Positions 7,859-16,400 are shown, counted from the first letter of the stretch. The stretch: 64,000 bases of DNA from Mesorhizobium sp. 113-3-3 (GCF_016756495.1 NZ_AP023243.1:4158501-4222500); one strand, 5' to 3'. Numbers and translations: made by a program. The notes: a model not told the origin generated them from the letters alone.

Positions 7859-8350
7859 ATGGACCGCCTTGACCGAAAAATTCTCCGCCTCCTGCAGGAG
7901 GACGCGACGCTCGCGGTGGCCGATGTCGCCAAGAAAGTCGGCCTGTCGACCACGCCCTGCTGGCGCCGCATCCAGAAGCTCGAGGAGGAGGGCGTCATCA
8001 AGCGGCGCGTCGCCATTCTCGATCATGAGAAGGTCAATGTGCGGGTCACCGTGTTCGTCTCGATCCGCACCAATTCGCACAGCCATGAGTGGTTGCGGCG
8101 GTTTTCCGAGGTTATCCAGGAGTTTCCCGAGGTGGTCGAATTCTACCGCATGAGCGGCGATGTCGATTATCTCTTGCGCGTCGTGGTGCCCGACATCGCC
8201 GCCTACGACGCCTTCTACAAGCGGCTGATCGCGAAGATCGAAATCCGTGACGTGTCGTCGTCCTTCGCCATGGAGCAGATCAAGTACACGACCGAAATCC
8301 CGCTCGACTACATGGTGCTGGACAAGGAATCGGGCGCCAACGCTGCCTGA
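7859..8350 (+). CDS. Lrp/AsnC family transcriptional regulator
   Basis: A 163-residue DNA-binding regulator. The N-terminal winged helix-turn-helix is DRKILRLLQEDATLAVADVAKKVGLSTTPCWRRIQKLEEEGVI (first 47 residues), followed by the linker strand and an AsnC/RAM ligand-binding domain (about 65-150) with the GDVDYLLRVVVPD core. The protein matches the subgroup of Lrp regulators that act on amino acid metabolism genes; the ligand is unknown. A ribosome binding site AGGAG ends a few bases before the ATG, and an inverted repeat lies further upstream. The neighbour is a DUF3299 gene in convergent orientation, so the target is not obvious from context. Confidence 0.93.
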   Translation: MDRLDRKILRLLQEDATLAVADVAKKVGLSTTPCWRRIQKLEEEGVIKRRVAILDHEKVNVRVTVFVSIRTNSHSHEWLRRFSEVIQEFPEVVEFYRMSGDVDYLLRVVVPDIAAYDAFYKRLIAKIEIRDVSSSFAMEQIKYTTEIPLDYMVLDKESGANAA

Positions 8351-8365
8351 GTGGGCGGCACCCGA

Positions 8366-8932
8366 TCAGTTCTTCTTCTTGTTGAGGAAACTCCAGGGCG
8401 AGTTCACCGGCAAGGTGATGGTGTCCGGCACGGTGTCGACCCCGACCACCTCCGCCTTGCGCACGGTGTAGCCGGACTGGATGACGCTGACGCCATCCAG
8501 AATGAACAGCTGGCTCTTTTCCATGTCCGGCTTCAAGGCACCGGTGACGGCGACCGACTGGTAGGCTTGTGACATCCTGTAGGGATGGGCCGGCGTGACC
8601 AGCACGATCTGGTTGGGCGGCGGCGTCGGCATGTGGCTGCATGCGCCTGTCCATGGCACGAGCAGGAACTCATAGACGAGGTCGCCGTCGCGATCGACCG
8701 GCAATGCATAGCCGGCTAATTGTATCGTCTTGTCCTGCAGGGTGAGCGACAGCGTCTCGCCATGATCGGGCAATTTTGCCGCGATCATCGGAAGGCCGGC
8801 GTCTTCGGCAACCGCCTGGCTCGCCGGCCGCAGATCCTTCCAGAAGATGTGCATGGTCTCGGCCGAGGCGCCGGCAGCGGAGAGAGACAGCGCGGCCGCG
8901 AACGCCAGAATTGATTTGAGATGAATGCTCAT
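8366..8932 (-). CDS. Secreted DUF3299 family protein
   Basis: A 188-residue protein from the ATG at 8930-8932, preceded by an AGGAAG ribosome binding site. A standard signal peptide is cleaved after AGASA (about residue 24). The mature part has the family signature FLLVPWTGACSHMPTPPPNQIV, whose Cys and His may bind a metal, preceded by LAGYALPVDRDG. DUF3299 proteins are periplasmic or lipoprotein partners often found near membrane transport genes; no function is established. It ends in a short Lys-rich tail. Confidence 0.85.
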   Translation of the reverse strand: MSIHLKSILAFAAALSLSAAGASAETMHIFWKDLRPASQAVAEDAGLPMIAAKLPDHGETLSLTLQDKTIQLAGYALPVDRDGDLVYEFLLVPWTGACSHMPTPPPNQIVLVTPAHPYRMSQAYQSVAVTGALKPDMEKSQLFILDGVSVIQSGYTVRKAEVVGVDTVPDTITLPVNSPWSFLNKKKN

Positions 8933-8976
8933 GCCGCTTCCTTTTTGGGCGAGTAGAGACGCCGTGCCCAATGACG

Positions 8977-9555
8977 TCAATGCTCGAGCCGCATCACATG
9001 TCGGCGAGAACCGGCCATGCCAGCCTCATGGAATCCCCGAGATGCAAACATGTCGCGAAAGCCCATGAAGCGGTAACTCGGCGACGCCTCGGCCACGGGA
9101 TAGGCCTCGATGATGCGCGCGCCCTTGGCGAAGGCATGATCGATGGCGGCATCGAGCATGGCCGAAGCAAGGCCGCCGCCGCGCAGCGCCCTCGGCACAT
9201 AGAAGCAGGCGATCGACCATACGCCAGTCTCGCCGTCGTCCTGCTGCTTTGAAAGCTTGCGATAGGTTTCGCGTGGCGCGACCGAGCACCAGGCAACGGT
9301 CTTGCCGTCGATCTCGGCGAGGATGCCGACTGGGGTGCCGGCATCGATGAGCGCCATCATCTGGCGCTTTTTCTCATCGTTCTGGAGGTGCTCGCGGCCG
9401 GAATGCCGCCAGGCCATGCACCAGCAACATTTTGGCGCGCCCGGCTGCTCGAACAAAGCCTCGAAGCTACCACGGGTCACCGGCGTCACCTCGGTGAAGC
9501 GGATATTGGCGAGGTCAAATTTTTCTGGCGGCGAGGCGTTTGAGTGTTTTGGCAT
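8977..9555 (-). CDS. GNAT family N-acetyltransferase with a CCWCMAW motif
   Basis: About 192 residues starting at the ATG at 9553-9555, so the first 41 bases overlap the end of the AlkD-like gene upstream. The N-terminal part has the unusual Cys-rich segment APKCCWCMAWRHSG typical of one small GNAT subfamily, then the acetyl-CoA-binding fold: VAWCSVAPRETY, WSIACFYVPRALRGGGLASAMLDAAIDHA and the C-terminal SYRFMGFRDMF. The segment RALRGGGLA is the pyrophosphate loop. The substrate is unknown. The gene overlap suggests co-translation with the DNA repair gene. Confidence 0.82.
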   Translation of the reverse strand: MPKHSNASPPEKFDLANIRFTEVTPVTRGSFEALFEQPGAPKCCWCMAWRHSGREHLQNDEKKRQMMALIDAGTPVGILAEIDGKTVAWCSVAPRETYRKLSKQQDDGETGVWSIACFYVPRALRGGGLASAMLDAAIDHAFAKGARIIEAYPVAEASPSYRFMGFRDMFASRGFHEAGMAGSRRHVMRLEH

Positions 9556-10219
9556 CCGACAATTCCTTGACGGCATCCTTGCCGATCCAGCGCGCGGTCT
9601 TGTCCGGGGAGCCGGCAAGCTTCTGCGCCAGGGCCAGGGCAGGGGCGTGCAGGCTCATCGAGCGCTTGCCGATCTGCCGCAGCGCCCAGTTGACGGCTTT
9701 CCTGACGAAATTCCGCTCATCGCCGGCATGGGCTTCGATCAAGGGCAGATAGGACAGGAATGTCGCGTCCGGCTCTCTCTTCAAATGCACGGCTGCCCAG
9801 GCCAGCATGGCAAAGGCCGTGCGGCGGACGAATTCGCGCTCATCGGCCGCGAATTCCGCGATCAGATCGCGCCAGAACGGCGTATCGACGAACAGGTCGG
9901 AGACGGTATCGACAACTTCCCATGAATCAAAGTCGCCGGCCCAGCGGCGGCAGTCCTCTCTGGTGATCTTCTTGGCCTCGCCGGTGAACGCAGCCAACAA
10001 CCGGGCTTCGCGAATGCCGCTGGCCCACAGCGCCAGGGACCGCTCGTGATTGCGCTTCAGCTTGCGCGCCAAGGGCCGCAAATCCGTGTTGCCGACACCA
10101 AGCGCCGTTGCCGTGTTGATGCCGAACCGCGCCATGCCGGCGCGATTTTCCTCGGAGCCGATCGAACGCAGATGCGCGACGATGTCCTGCGCGGTCCAGC
10201 CTGGAGCGGGCAGGGACAT
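9515..10219 (-). CDS. DNA alkylation repair protein, AlkD-like HEAT-repeat glycosylase
   Basis: A 234-residue all-helical protein of the AlkC/AlkD family, which removes positively charged N3- and N7-alkylpurines from DNA. Visible family features are the N-terminal MARFGINTATALGVGNTDLRPLARKLKRNH helix pair, the WASGIREARLLAAF helix, the WAGDFDSWEVVDTVSDLF segment (Trp and Asp expected at the catalytic cleft), and tandem HEAT repeats FVRRTAFAMLAWAAVHLK and FVRKAVNWALRQIGKRS. It is followed by, and overlaps, a GNAT gene. Closest to the AlkD-like subgroup by length; the catalytic Asp-Trp arrangement appears present. Confidence 0.88.
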   Translation of the reverse strand: MSLPAPGWTAQDIVAHLRSIGSEENRAGMARFGINTATALGVGNTDLRPLARKLKRNHERSLALWASGIREARLLAAFTGEAKKITREDCRRWAGDFDSWEVVDTVSDLFVDTPFWRDLIAEFAADEREFVRRTAFAMLAWAAVHLKREPDATFLSYLPLIEAHAGDERNFVRKAVNWALRQIGKRSMSLHAPALALAQKLAGSPDKTARWIGKDAVKELSDAKTLKRLAARKI

Positions 10220-10225
10220 GGCCGC

Positions 10226-11095
10226 CTACTTCTCCAGCCGCGCCAGCAGCGAGGACGTATCCCAGCGCTTGCCGCCCATGGCTTGCACGTCCTTGTAGAA
10301 CTGGTCGACAAGCGCAGTCACCGGCAGTTTGGCGCCGTTGCGGTCGGCCTCAGCCAGGCAGATGCCGAGGTCCTTGCGCATCCAGTCGACGGCGAAACCG
10401 AAATCATACTTGCCGGCATTCATGGTCTTGTGGCGGTTCTCCATCTGCCAGGAGCCAGCCGCCCCCTTGGAAATCACCTCGATCACCTTCTCGATGTCGA
10501 GCCCGGCCTTCTTGCCGAAATGGATGCCTTCCGACAGGCCCTGCACCAGCCCGGCGATGCAGATCTGGTTGATCATCTTGGTGAGCTGACCGGCACCCGC
10601 CGAGCCCATCAGCCCGACCATGCGGGCATAGGCATCGATGATTGGCCTCGCCTTGTCGAAGGCAGCCTGGTCGCCGCCGACCATGACGGTCAGAACGCCG
10701 TTCTCGGCGCCGGCCTGGCCACCCGAGACCGGCGCGTCGAGAAACGAGAAGCCGCCGGCTTGCGCCGCTGCAGCCAGTTCGCGCGCGACTTCCGCCGAGG
10801 CCGTGGTGTTGTCGATGAAGACCGATTCTTTCTTCATCGATTTGAAGGCGCCTTCGGGACCTGTAGTCACCGAGCGCAGATCGTCGTCATTGCCGACGCA
10901 GGAGAAGACGAAGTCCTTGTCCCTGGCTGCCTCTGCCGGCGTGACAGCAAGGCTGCCGCCATGCTGGCCAACCCACTGCTCGGCCTTGGCCCTGGTGCGG
11001 TTGTAGACGGTGACGTCGTGGCCACCCTTGTTCTTCAAGTGACCGGCCATTGGATAGCCCATCACGCCAAGACCGAGAAATGCCACAGATGCCAT
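10226..11095 (-). CDS. NAD(P)-dependent beta-hydroxyacid dehydrogenase (3-hydroxyisobutyrate / tartronate semialdehyde reductase family)
   Basis: A 289-residue oxidoreductase. It has the Rossmann dinucleotide motif FLGLGVMGYPMAGHL (residues 6-20), the substrate-binding DAPVSGGQAGAENG block (120-133) and the catalytic Lys173 in GAGQLTKMINQI. The family oxidises 3-hydroxyisobutyrate or reduces 2-hydroxy-3-oxopropionate; the residues needed to separate these are not decisive by eye. It stops six bases before the AlkD-like gene on the same strand, so the two may be transcribed together. The promoter likely lies in the 106-base gap to the amino acid permease gene. Confidence 0.9.
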   Translation of the reverse strand: MASVAFLGLGVMGYPMAGHLKNKGGHDVTVYNRTRAKAEQWVGQHGGSLAVTPAEAARDKDFVFSCVGNDDDLRSVTTGPEGAFKSMKKESVFIDNTTASAEVARELAAAAQAGGFSFLDAPVSGGQAGAENGVLTVMVGGDQAAFDKARPIIDAYARMVGLMGSAGAGQLTKMINQICIAGLVQGLSEGIHFGKKAGLDIEKVIEVISKGAAGSWQMENRHKTMNAGKYDFGFAVDWMRKDLGICLAEADRNGAKLPVTALVDQFYKDVQAMGGKRWDTSSLLARLEK

Positions 11096-11201
11096 GAGCT
11101 TGCCCTTCAGACGAAACGAAATTGCTGCGAAAGCTCTATGCGCTGCGCATAATTCGTCAAGACGCCTGTGGCGCGATCGACTGGTGCAGTGTGGGAACTC
11201 G

Positions 11202-12023
11202 TCAGCGTTTCAGATGGATGGTGATCCGGCGCTCGATCCATTCGATCGCATGGCGCAACAGCTCGACCATCACGAGGTACACCAGCGCGACCCAGATGTA
11301 GGCCTGGATGTCGAAGGAATTGGCGAAGGCGAGTTTTGCATTGCCCATCAGGTCGTAGACCGTGATGATGGCGACGATGGCGGAGGCCTTGACCATCAGG
11401 ATCAGCTCGTTGCCGTAAGGCCGCAAGGCCACGACCAGGGCCTGCGGCAGGATGATCCTGCGCAGCGTCTGCAGCTTGTGGAGGCCGAGTGAGGCAGCGC
11501 CTTCCCATTGGCCCTTAGGTACGCTTTCGATGGCGCCGCGCAGGATTTCGGCCTGGTAGGCGGCGGTGTTGAGCGCAAAGGCGAAGACGCCGCAGTTGAA
11601 GGCGTCCTTGAAAAAGTCCCAGAGGCCGACCGACTGGAGTTCGACGCGGAACGAGCCCAATCCGTAATAGACCAGATAGGTTTGGACCAGCAGCGGCGTG
11701 CCTCGGAAGAAATAGACGTAGCAATAGGCGAGGCCGGACAGGATGCGGTTTCTGGACATACGCCCATAGGCGACAGGCACCGACAGGATAGCGCCGAGCA
11801 CCATCGATATCGAAACCAACGCGAGCGTTACCCCAAGCCCTCGCAGATAGGCCGGTGCATATTTGGCGAAGAAGTCAGCATTCCAGGCAAAGACGAGATA
11901 GCTGACGATGCCGATGCCGAATAAAACCCATAAGCAGACCAGCGCATAACCGGCGATACGCCTGCGCGGCCAACCGCGCGCCCGCGGCGGGGGCCGTTCG
12001 ACCAGGGTGGCTGTGGCGCTCAT
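11202..12023 (-). CDS. Polar amino acid ABC transporter permease (HisM type)
   Basis: A 273-residue inner-membrane permease starting at the ATG at 12021-12023, which overlaps the stop of the preceding permease gene (ATGA), so the two are translationally coupled. It has about five transmembrane helices and the cytoplasmic EAA loop RGAIESVPKGQWEGAASLGL that docks the ATPase, ending ILPQALVVALRPYGNELILMVKAS. An upstream in-frame extension exists but runs through the neighbouring gene. It would form a heterodimer with the product of the next gene for uptake of histidine/arginine/lysine-type amino acids. Confidence 0.92.
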   Translation of the reverse strand: MSATATLVERPPPRARGWPRRRIAGYALVCLWVLFGIGIVSYLVFAWNADFFAKYAPAYLRGLGVTLALVSISMVLGAILSVPVAYGRMSRNRILSGLAYCYVYFFRGTPLLVQTYLVYYGLGSFRVELQSVGLWDFFKDAFNCGVFAFALNTAAYQAEILRGAIESVPKGQWEGAASLGLHKLQTLRRIILPQALVVALRPYGNELILMVKASAIVAIITVYDLMGNAKLAFANSFDIQAYIWVALVYLVMVELLRHAIEWIERRITIHLKR

Positions 12024-12739
12024 CGCTGAGCCTCCCGCCGGCCAAGCGAGCGCAGTATCGCGCTGCTTGCAAAGGACGACACTACGGCCAGGGCAAGAAA
12101 AACCAGTGCCGCAACACCATAGAAAAGAAATGCGTGCTTGGTGACCCGGGCAGCGGTGTAGGCATTGCGCAATGTCTCCGCGAGGCCAACGACAGACACC
12201 AGCGACGTGTCCTTCAGCAGGCTCAGCCAACAGTTCTCCAGTCCGGGAAACGCGATGCGCAGCAGCTGCGGCACGATCACCTTGCGCATTGTCTGCCCGT
12301 AGGAAAGACCGATGGCATAACCGCCCTCATACTGGCCTTTGGGGATGGCGCGGAAGGCCGAGAGGAAAACCTCGCTGGCATAGGACGAAAAAATCAGCGC
12401 CAGCACGATCATGCCGGCGACGAAGCTGTTGACGTCGATGGTCGCTTCGGGTCGAAAATAGTGGATGAGATGCTGTAGCAAGATCGGCACGCCGAAGAAG
12501 AACAGGAAGAGCGTCACCAGTTCAGGCAGGCCGCGAAAGACCGTGGTGTAGATGTTGGCGGCCAGGCGCAGCGAAGGTTCTTCGGACTGCTTGGCGAGTG
12601 CAATGAAAAAGCCGATCGTCAATCCGATGGGCAGGGTGGCAAGCGCAAGCGCAACGGTGATTAGTGCGCCATAAACAATATCGTCACTCCAGCCATCGGG
12701 TCCCCAACTGAGAAGTGTCCATATGCTTTGGGCTGGCAT
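12020..12739 (-). CDS. Polar amino acid ABC transporter permease (HisQ type)
   Basis: A 239-residue inner-membrane permease with about five hydrophobic helices. The EAA loop is FRAIPKGQYEGGYAIGL followed by MRKVIVPQLLRIAFPGLENCWLSLLKDTSLVSVVG, the standard arrangement in the HisQ/OccQ group. The gene lies between a strong hairpin and the second permease gene. No ATP-binding subunit gene follows; the operon is followed by a dehydrogenase. The ATPase is therefore encoded elsewhere or shared with another transporter. Confidence 0.92.
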   Translation of the reverse strand: MPAQSIWTLLSWGPDGWSDDIVYGALITVALALATLPIGLTIGFFIALAKQSEEPSLRLAANIYTTVFRGLPELVTLFLFFFGVPILLQHLIHYFRPEATIDVNSFVAGMIVLALIFSSYASEVFLSAFRAIPKGQYEGGYAIGLSYGQTMRKVIVPQLLRIAFPGLENCWLSLLKDTSLVSVVGLAETLRNAYTAARVTKHAFLFYGVAALVFLALAVVSSFASSAILRSLGRREAQR

Positions 12740-12779
12740 CGACAGGTCTTATCCCCACAGCGTTCCTAAGATGAATAGA

Positions 12780-12807
12780 AAGACGGCGGGGATTTCCCCG
12801 CCGTCTT
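12780..12807 (-). terminator. Strong hairpin between binding-protein and permease genes
   Basis: Perfect 13-bp stem: AAGACGGCGGGGA (12780-12792) and TCCCCGCCGTCTT (12795-12807), closed by two bases (or a tetraloop with one pair fewer). On the minus strand it is followed by TTTCTATTC. It stands eleven bases after the stop of the binding-protein gene and before the permease genes, where it can act as a partial terminator or mRNA stabiliser that keeps binding-protein levels above permease levels. Confidence 0.8.
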
Positions 12808-12818
12808 GATCCTGTCTA

Positions 12819-13604
12819 TCAGGACTCGGCGCCGTAGACGTCGAACTTGAAGTACTTGTCGTTGATTTCCTTGTATTTTCCATTCGCGCGGATGGCGTCG
12901 ATGGCCTCATTGAGCTTGTTGACCAGGTCGGTCTCGCCTTTGCGCACGGCGATGCCGGCGCCCGGCCCGAAGATCTCGACCGGCTGCGGCGAGGGCTGGC
13001 CGAGAATCTTGCAGCAGGCGCCATCAGGCGAGTCCAGCCACTGCTGCAGCACGACGATATCGTCCTCGATAGCGTCGAGACGGCCATTGGCGAGATCTGC
13101 CTGCTCCTCGGGGCTGCTCGGATAACCCTTCACGGTGCTGTCGGTGTAGGTTTTCGAGGCATAGTTGAAATGGGTGGTCGTCGTGGCGACACCGATGGTC
13201 TTGCCGGCGAGATCTGCCTTGGTCACACCCTTCAGGGTCGAGTCTTTCGGCACGGCGAGTGCCGAGGGCGTGTTGTAGTATTTGTGGCTGAAGTCGACCT
13301 TTTCCTTGCGCTCCGGGGTGATCGACATCGAGGCGACGATGGCGTCGAACTTGCCGGCCTGGAGTGCAGGAATGATGCCGTCCCAATCCTGGGCGACGAA
13401 GGTGCACTTGACCTTCATCTGGTCGCAAAGCGCTTGGGCGATGTCGATGTCGAAGCCGACGAGCTTGCCGTCGGAGGTGAGGTTGTTGAACGGGGGATAG
13501 GCGCCTTCCGTGCCGATCCTCAGGGTCTTTTCCTGGGCCTGGGCTACGCCGAGCGTCAGCAGCGCAGCCGATGCGGCGAGCGCGATACGCAGTGCAATAC
13601 GCAT
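12819..13604 (-). CDS. Periplasmic polar amino acid-binding protein of the ABC transporter
   Basis: About 261 residues from the ATG at 13602-13604, preceded by AGAGGACT. A signal peptide is cleaved after GVAQA-Q (about residue 23). The mature protein is a class-II type solute-binding protein of the HisJ/ArgT family: LRIGTEGAYPPFN, GFDIDIAQALC, WDGIIPALQAGKFDAIVASMSITPERKEKVDFS, then LAGKTIGVATTT and the second-lobe NGRLDAIEDDIVVLQQWL. Ligand identity among lysine, arginine, histidine, ornithine or octopine/nopaline-type opines is not resolved. An extra in-frame N-terminal extension to 13703 has no signal character. Confidence 0.92.
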   Translation of the reverse strand: MRIALRIALAASAALLTLGVAQAQEKTLRIGTEGAYPPFNNLTSDGKLVGFDIDIAQALCDQMKVKCTFVAQDWDGIIPALQAGKFDAIVASMSITPERKEKVDFSHKYYNTPSALAVPKDSTLKGVTKADLAGKTIGVATTTTHFNYASKTYTDSTVKGYPSSPEEQADLANGRLDAIEDDIVVLQQWLDSPDGACCKILGQPSPQPVEIFGPGAGIAVRKGETDLVNKLNEAIDAIRANGKYKEINDKYFKFDVYGAES

Positions 13605-13763
13605 GATAGTCCTCTCTTTTTGGTCCCGGCCGTCGTTCCGAAACGGCTCTGTGGGGCGGTGCTTTTGACCGCCCGCTGAGGGCGATACTCCCACTCTTTC
13701 CAAGAAAAAAGCAACTGCAAAACCACCGAAATCGGCAATGGGGTTCTGCCGTTACGTTACATC

Positions 13764-14267
13764 TCAAGCAACGAGGCCGGTGGTGCGCTCGATGAAGTCG
13801 ACTATCGATTTTGCGTCATCGAGGTCGAATGCCGGCAGGCTCTTGTCCGTGACGGCGAAATCGGCGGCGATGGCGACAATATTGGGATCACCTGCTGAAA
13901 GCGGCGTCCGGTCCTTCGCTTCCAGGCGCCGCGTTTCGATCTTGCGGTGGGATTCGCGCTTGTAGCCTTCGACCAGCACGATGTCGCATGGGGCGAGTCG
14001 CGAGAGGATGCTCTCCAGCGGCGGCTCATCCTCGCCGCGCAATTCGTGCATCAGCGCCCAGCGGTTGCCGGACACGATCGCAACCTCGGTGGCGCCGGCC
14101 TGCCGATGGCGGAAGCTGTCGGCGCCCGGCTTGTCGATGTCGAAATCATGGTGAGCGTGTTTGACCGTCGAGACCCTCCAGCCGCGCCGCACAAGTTCGG
14201 CGACCAGCTTTTCGGTCAAAGTGGTCTTGCCGGAGTTTTTCCAGCCGGTGATGCCGAAGATGTTCAT
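13764..14267 (-). CDS. mobB: Molybdopterin-guanine dinucleotide biosynthesis protein MobB
   Basis: A 167-residue P-loop GTP-binding protein. The Walker A motif is GWKNSGKTTLTEKL (residues 8-21) at the N-terminus, followed by STVKHAHHDFDIDKPGADSFRHRQAGA, which is the family fingerprint, and LVEGYKRE near 105. MobB helps MobA attach GMP to molybdopterin. Its start overlaps the stop of mobA (ATGA at 14264-14267), so both are made from one message with mobA first. Confidence 0.95.
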   Translation of the reverse strand: MNIFGITGWKNSGKTTLTEKLVAELVRRGWRVSTVKHAHHDFDIDKPGADSFRHRQAGATEVAIVSGNRWALMHELRGEDEPPLESILSRLAPCDIVLVEGYKRESHRKIETRRLEAKDRTPLSAGDPNIVAIAADFAVTDKSLPAFDLDDAKSIVDFIERTTGLVA

Positions 14268-14890
14268 GATGTCATGCTCTGCAACAGCCGCCCGGCCTCG
14301 GCAAGATCATCAGGCACATTGATGTTGAAGAATGGATCGAGACCCGCCGATTGCAGGACCGGGAATTCCACCTCGACATAACCAAGGCGCTCGATGAACG
14401 TCGAAACCCGCCTGTTGTCCTCATCGACCAGGAAATGCCGCAAGGCATCGCGGCATTCGGTCGGCCACAATGCGAAGGTCGGGTGCCGCCTGCCGGCCGA
14501 GGAGGCGATGGCAATCGAACCGGGATGGTCGCCAGCCGCCGCCGCCAGGCGGTCGACGAGATCGAGCGGCAGGAAAGGCGTGTCGCCGGCGGCCGTGACG
14601 ACAGCCTTGCAAGGTGTGCTGGCCACGGCCCATTCGAGGCCTGTCAGAATCCCCGCAAGCGGCCCAGCGAAACCTTCAACGGTGTCGGCAAGCACGGGCA
14701 GCCCGAAACGGGAGAAGCGGTCGGGATCGCCATTGGCGCTCAGCGCCAGGGTTTCGATCTGCGGGCCAAAGCGCGACAGGACCTGGTCAAGCACGCTGCC
14801 GCCGCCGAGAGGAAACAGGCTTTTGTCGCCGCCTCCCATCCGCCTCGACTGGCCCCCAGCCAGGACTATCCCTGCAATATCTCGCTCCAT
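14264..14890 (-). CDS. mobA: Molybdenum cofactor guanylyltransferase MobA
   Basis: A 208-residue nucleotidyltransferase that converts molybdenum cofactor to the guanine dinucleotide form used by DMSO reductase-family enzymes. The GTP-binding signature GIVLAGGQSRRMGGGDKSL is near residues 7-25, VLADTVEGFAGPLAGILTGLEW is in the middle and the Mg2+-binding AAGDTPFLPLDLVDRL near 105-120. It heads the mobAB pair and is downstream of, and on the same strand as, a DMT transporter gene, with moaA three kilobases away. Confidence 0.95.
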   Translation of the reverse strand: MERDIAGIVLAGGQSRRMGGGDKSLFPLGGGSVLDQVLSRFGPQIETLALSANGDPDRFSRFGLPVLADTVEGFAGPLAGILTGLEWAVASTPCKAVVTAAGDTPFLPLDLVDRLAAAAGDHPGSIAIASSAGRRHPTFALWPTECRDALRHFLVDEDNRRVSTFIERLGYVEVEFPVLQSAGLDPFFNINVPDDLAEAGRLLQSMTS

Positions 14891-14933
14891 GCATCGAGCC
14901 TGTACGCCAGCCGCCAGAAATCACAAGACCCGG

Positions 14934-15941
14934 CTAGATTCCATCCGGCGCCATGGCCGGCCCGGTTGTTTCGGCGACAATCCTTCGCCGGCCAACCACC
15001 CGTTCGCGATAGAGCGCATAGAGACCCGAACCGACGACGATCGTCGCGCCGACAATCATCGGCATGTCCGGTATGTCGCCGAAGACGATCAAGCCAAGCA
15101 GGATGGACCAGAGGAGCGCTGTGTAGCGGAACGGCGCGATGAAGGAGATTTCGCCCGAGCGCATCGCCATGATGATGAATTGATAGCCGATGAGCACGAG
15201 CACGGCAGCCAAAGCCAGAAGCGCCGTGCTTTTGCCGGTCATCGGCGTCCAGCCACCCATGGGCGACAACAGCACCGCGCCGACGACGGTCATCGCCAGC
15301 GCGGTGGCGGTCGAGACCAGCATCGTCGGTGTGGTTTGGGGGATGCGCTTGGTGGCGAGATCGCGCACGGTGCAGCAGGCGACGCTGGCCAGCGTCCAAA
15401 GGGAATAGATGGTGAAGCCGTCGAAACCCGGCCGCACGATGACCATCACGCCGGCAAAACCGGCGGCGATCGCGAGCCAGCGCCGCCAGCCGACCGCTTC
15501 GCCGAAAAACAGTGCTGCTCCCATCGTCACCGCCAGCGGCAGCGCCTGGAGAACGGCCGACACGCTGCCGATCGGCAAATGGGCAAGCACCACGAGAAAT
15601 GACACGGTGGCGCCGGCTTCGCCCACGACACGGACTGCCACCAGCGGCTGCAGCATCAGGCGCGGCCGCGCAAGCGCGCCACGTTGCCAGGCCAGCAGGC
15701 CGACGAAGAGCGAGGCAAAGGCTCCCCTGATCAGCATGACCTGCGCCATGTTCATCGACTGCGACGAGTATTTGGTGATGGCGTCGTTGAGCGTGAAGCC
15801 GACCATCGCCACCACCATGAACAACGCGCCGCGAAGATTTGGGGAAATAGGCAAGACATCTACCGGTTGCTTGGACAACCAGCCTGTAACAGCCCGCGAC
15901 GAAACAGCAATGGCAAAGGGCTGGGCCAGGACCGGGCGCAT
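14934..15941 (-). CDS. EamA/DMT family transporter
   Basis: About 335 residues with ten hydrophobic helices arranged as two EamA repeats (about 40-170 and 185-310). Repeat landmarks are FTLNDAITKYSSQSMNMAQVMLIRGAFASL in the first half, FFGEAVGWRRWLAIAAGFAGVMVIVRPG at its end, and SFIAPFRYTALLWSILLGLIVFGDIPD in the second half. The class exports metabolites or riboflavin-like compounds; the substrate is unknown. The first 35 residues are not hydrophobic and not typical, so the real start may be a downstream GTG or TTG (for example just before ISPNLRGALF). Confidence 0.85.
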   Translation of the reverse strand: MRPVLAQPFAIAVSSRAVTGWLSKQPVDVLPISPNLRGALFMVVAMVGFTLNDAITKYSSQSMNMAQVMLIRGAFASLFVGLLAWQRGALARPRLMLQPLVAVRVVGEAGATVSFLVVLAHLPIGSVSAVLQALPLAVTMGAALFFGEAVGWRRWLAIAAGFAGVMVIVRPGFDGFTIYSLWTLASVACCTVRDLATKRIPQTTPTMLVSTATALAMTVVGAVLLSPMGGWTPMTGKSTALLALAAVLVLIGYQFIIMAMRSGEISFIAPFRYTALLWSILLGLIVFGDIPDMPMIVGATIVVGSGLYALYRERVVGRRRIVAETTGPAMAPDGI

Positions 15942-15969
15942 TCGTCATCGCCGGCGTGAAATCGATCCC

Positions 15970-16011
15970 GGATTCGGGTGCGAATCCGATAGGGAGGCGG
16001 ATTCGCCTCCC
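15970..16011. terminator. Two adjacent hairpins between the DMT gene and a small secreted-protein gene
   Basis: First hairpin GGATTCG-GGTG-CGAATCC (15970-15987); second GGGAGGCG-GATT-CGCCTCCC (15992-16011). Both lie just past the stop of the small secreted-protein gene on the minus strand. There is no T-run after them, so they may be a Rho-dependent or RNA-stability structure rather than a standard terminator. Confidence 0.5.
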
Positions 16012-16035
16012 GGAAGCTGTGCGGCCGTGGGATGT

Positions 16036-16395
16036 CTATTTCTTCGGCGTCAGGATCTCGGTGCCGTTGCCTTCCTTGCCGGCGATGGTCCAGAGGCCAT
16101 GCAGCGAGCCGTCATCCTCGACCTTGTAAACAACAAGGCCGATGTCCTTGCCCATGACATAGCCGGCGGAGAACGCGTCGTCGTTGCGCATGCAGATGCC
16201 GTCCGAGGAAGAGCCGCCGGTTTCCCAGTGGATCGTGCAGGTGGTGCCGCTGGTCAGTGTGATGGTGGCTTCGCCGCCATAGGCCGATCCGTCGAAATTG
16301 GTGCCGGCGACGGTGTAGGTGCCACCGATCGACTGCGCCGCCGCGGGCAGGGCCGTGAAGCCAAGCAATGCCAGAGAAAGAATGAGTTTGCGCAT
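16036..16395 (-). CDS. Small secreted protein of unknown function
   Basis: A 119-residue protein with a signal peptide cleaved after LPAAA-Q (about residue 20). The mature part, about 99 residues, is beta-rich and Gly/Thr-rich with two cysteines in CTIHWETGGSSSDGICM, which could form a disulfide. It resembles small exported lipocalin-like or 'fibronectin-binding' annotated rhizobial proteins but I cannot assign a family. Its leader can fold so that the ribosome binding site is paired (see the separate entry). Confidence 0.75.
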   Translation of the reverse strand: MRKLILSLALLGFTALPAAAQSIGGTYTVAGTNFDGSAYGGEATITLTSGTTCTIHWETGGSSSDGICMRNDDAFSAGYVMGKDIGLVVYKVEDDGSLHGLWTIAGKEGNGTEILTPKK

Positions 16396-16400
16396 GACGT

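Noticed and set aside
10046..11152. A 368-residue plus-strand frame opposite the beta-hydroxyacid dehydrogenase
   Set aside because: The minus strand has the intact Rossmann and catalytic Lys motifs, while the plus frame has no family features.
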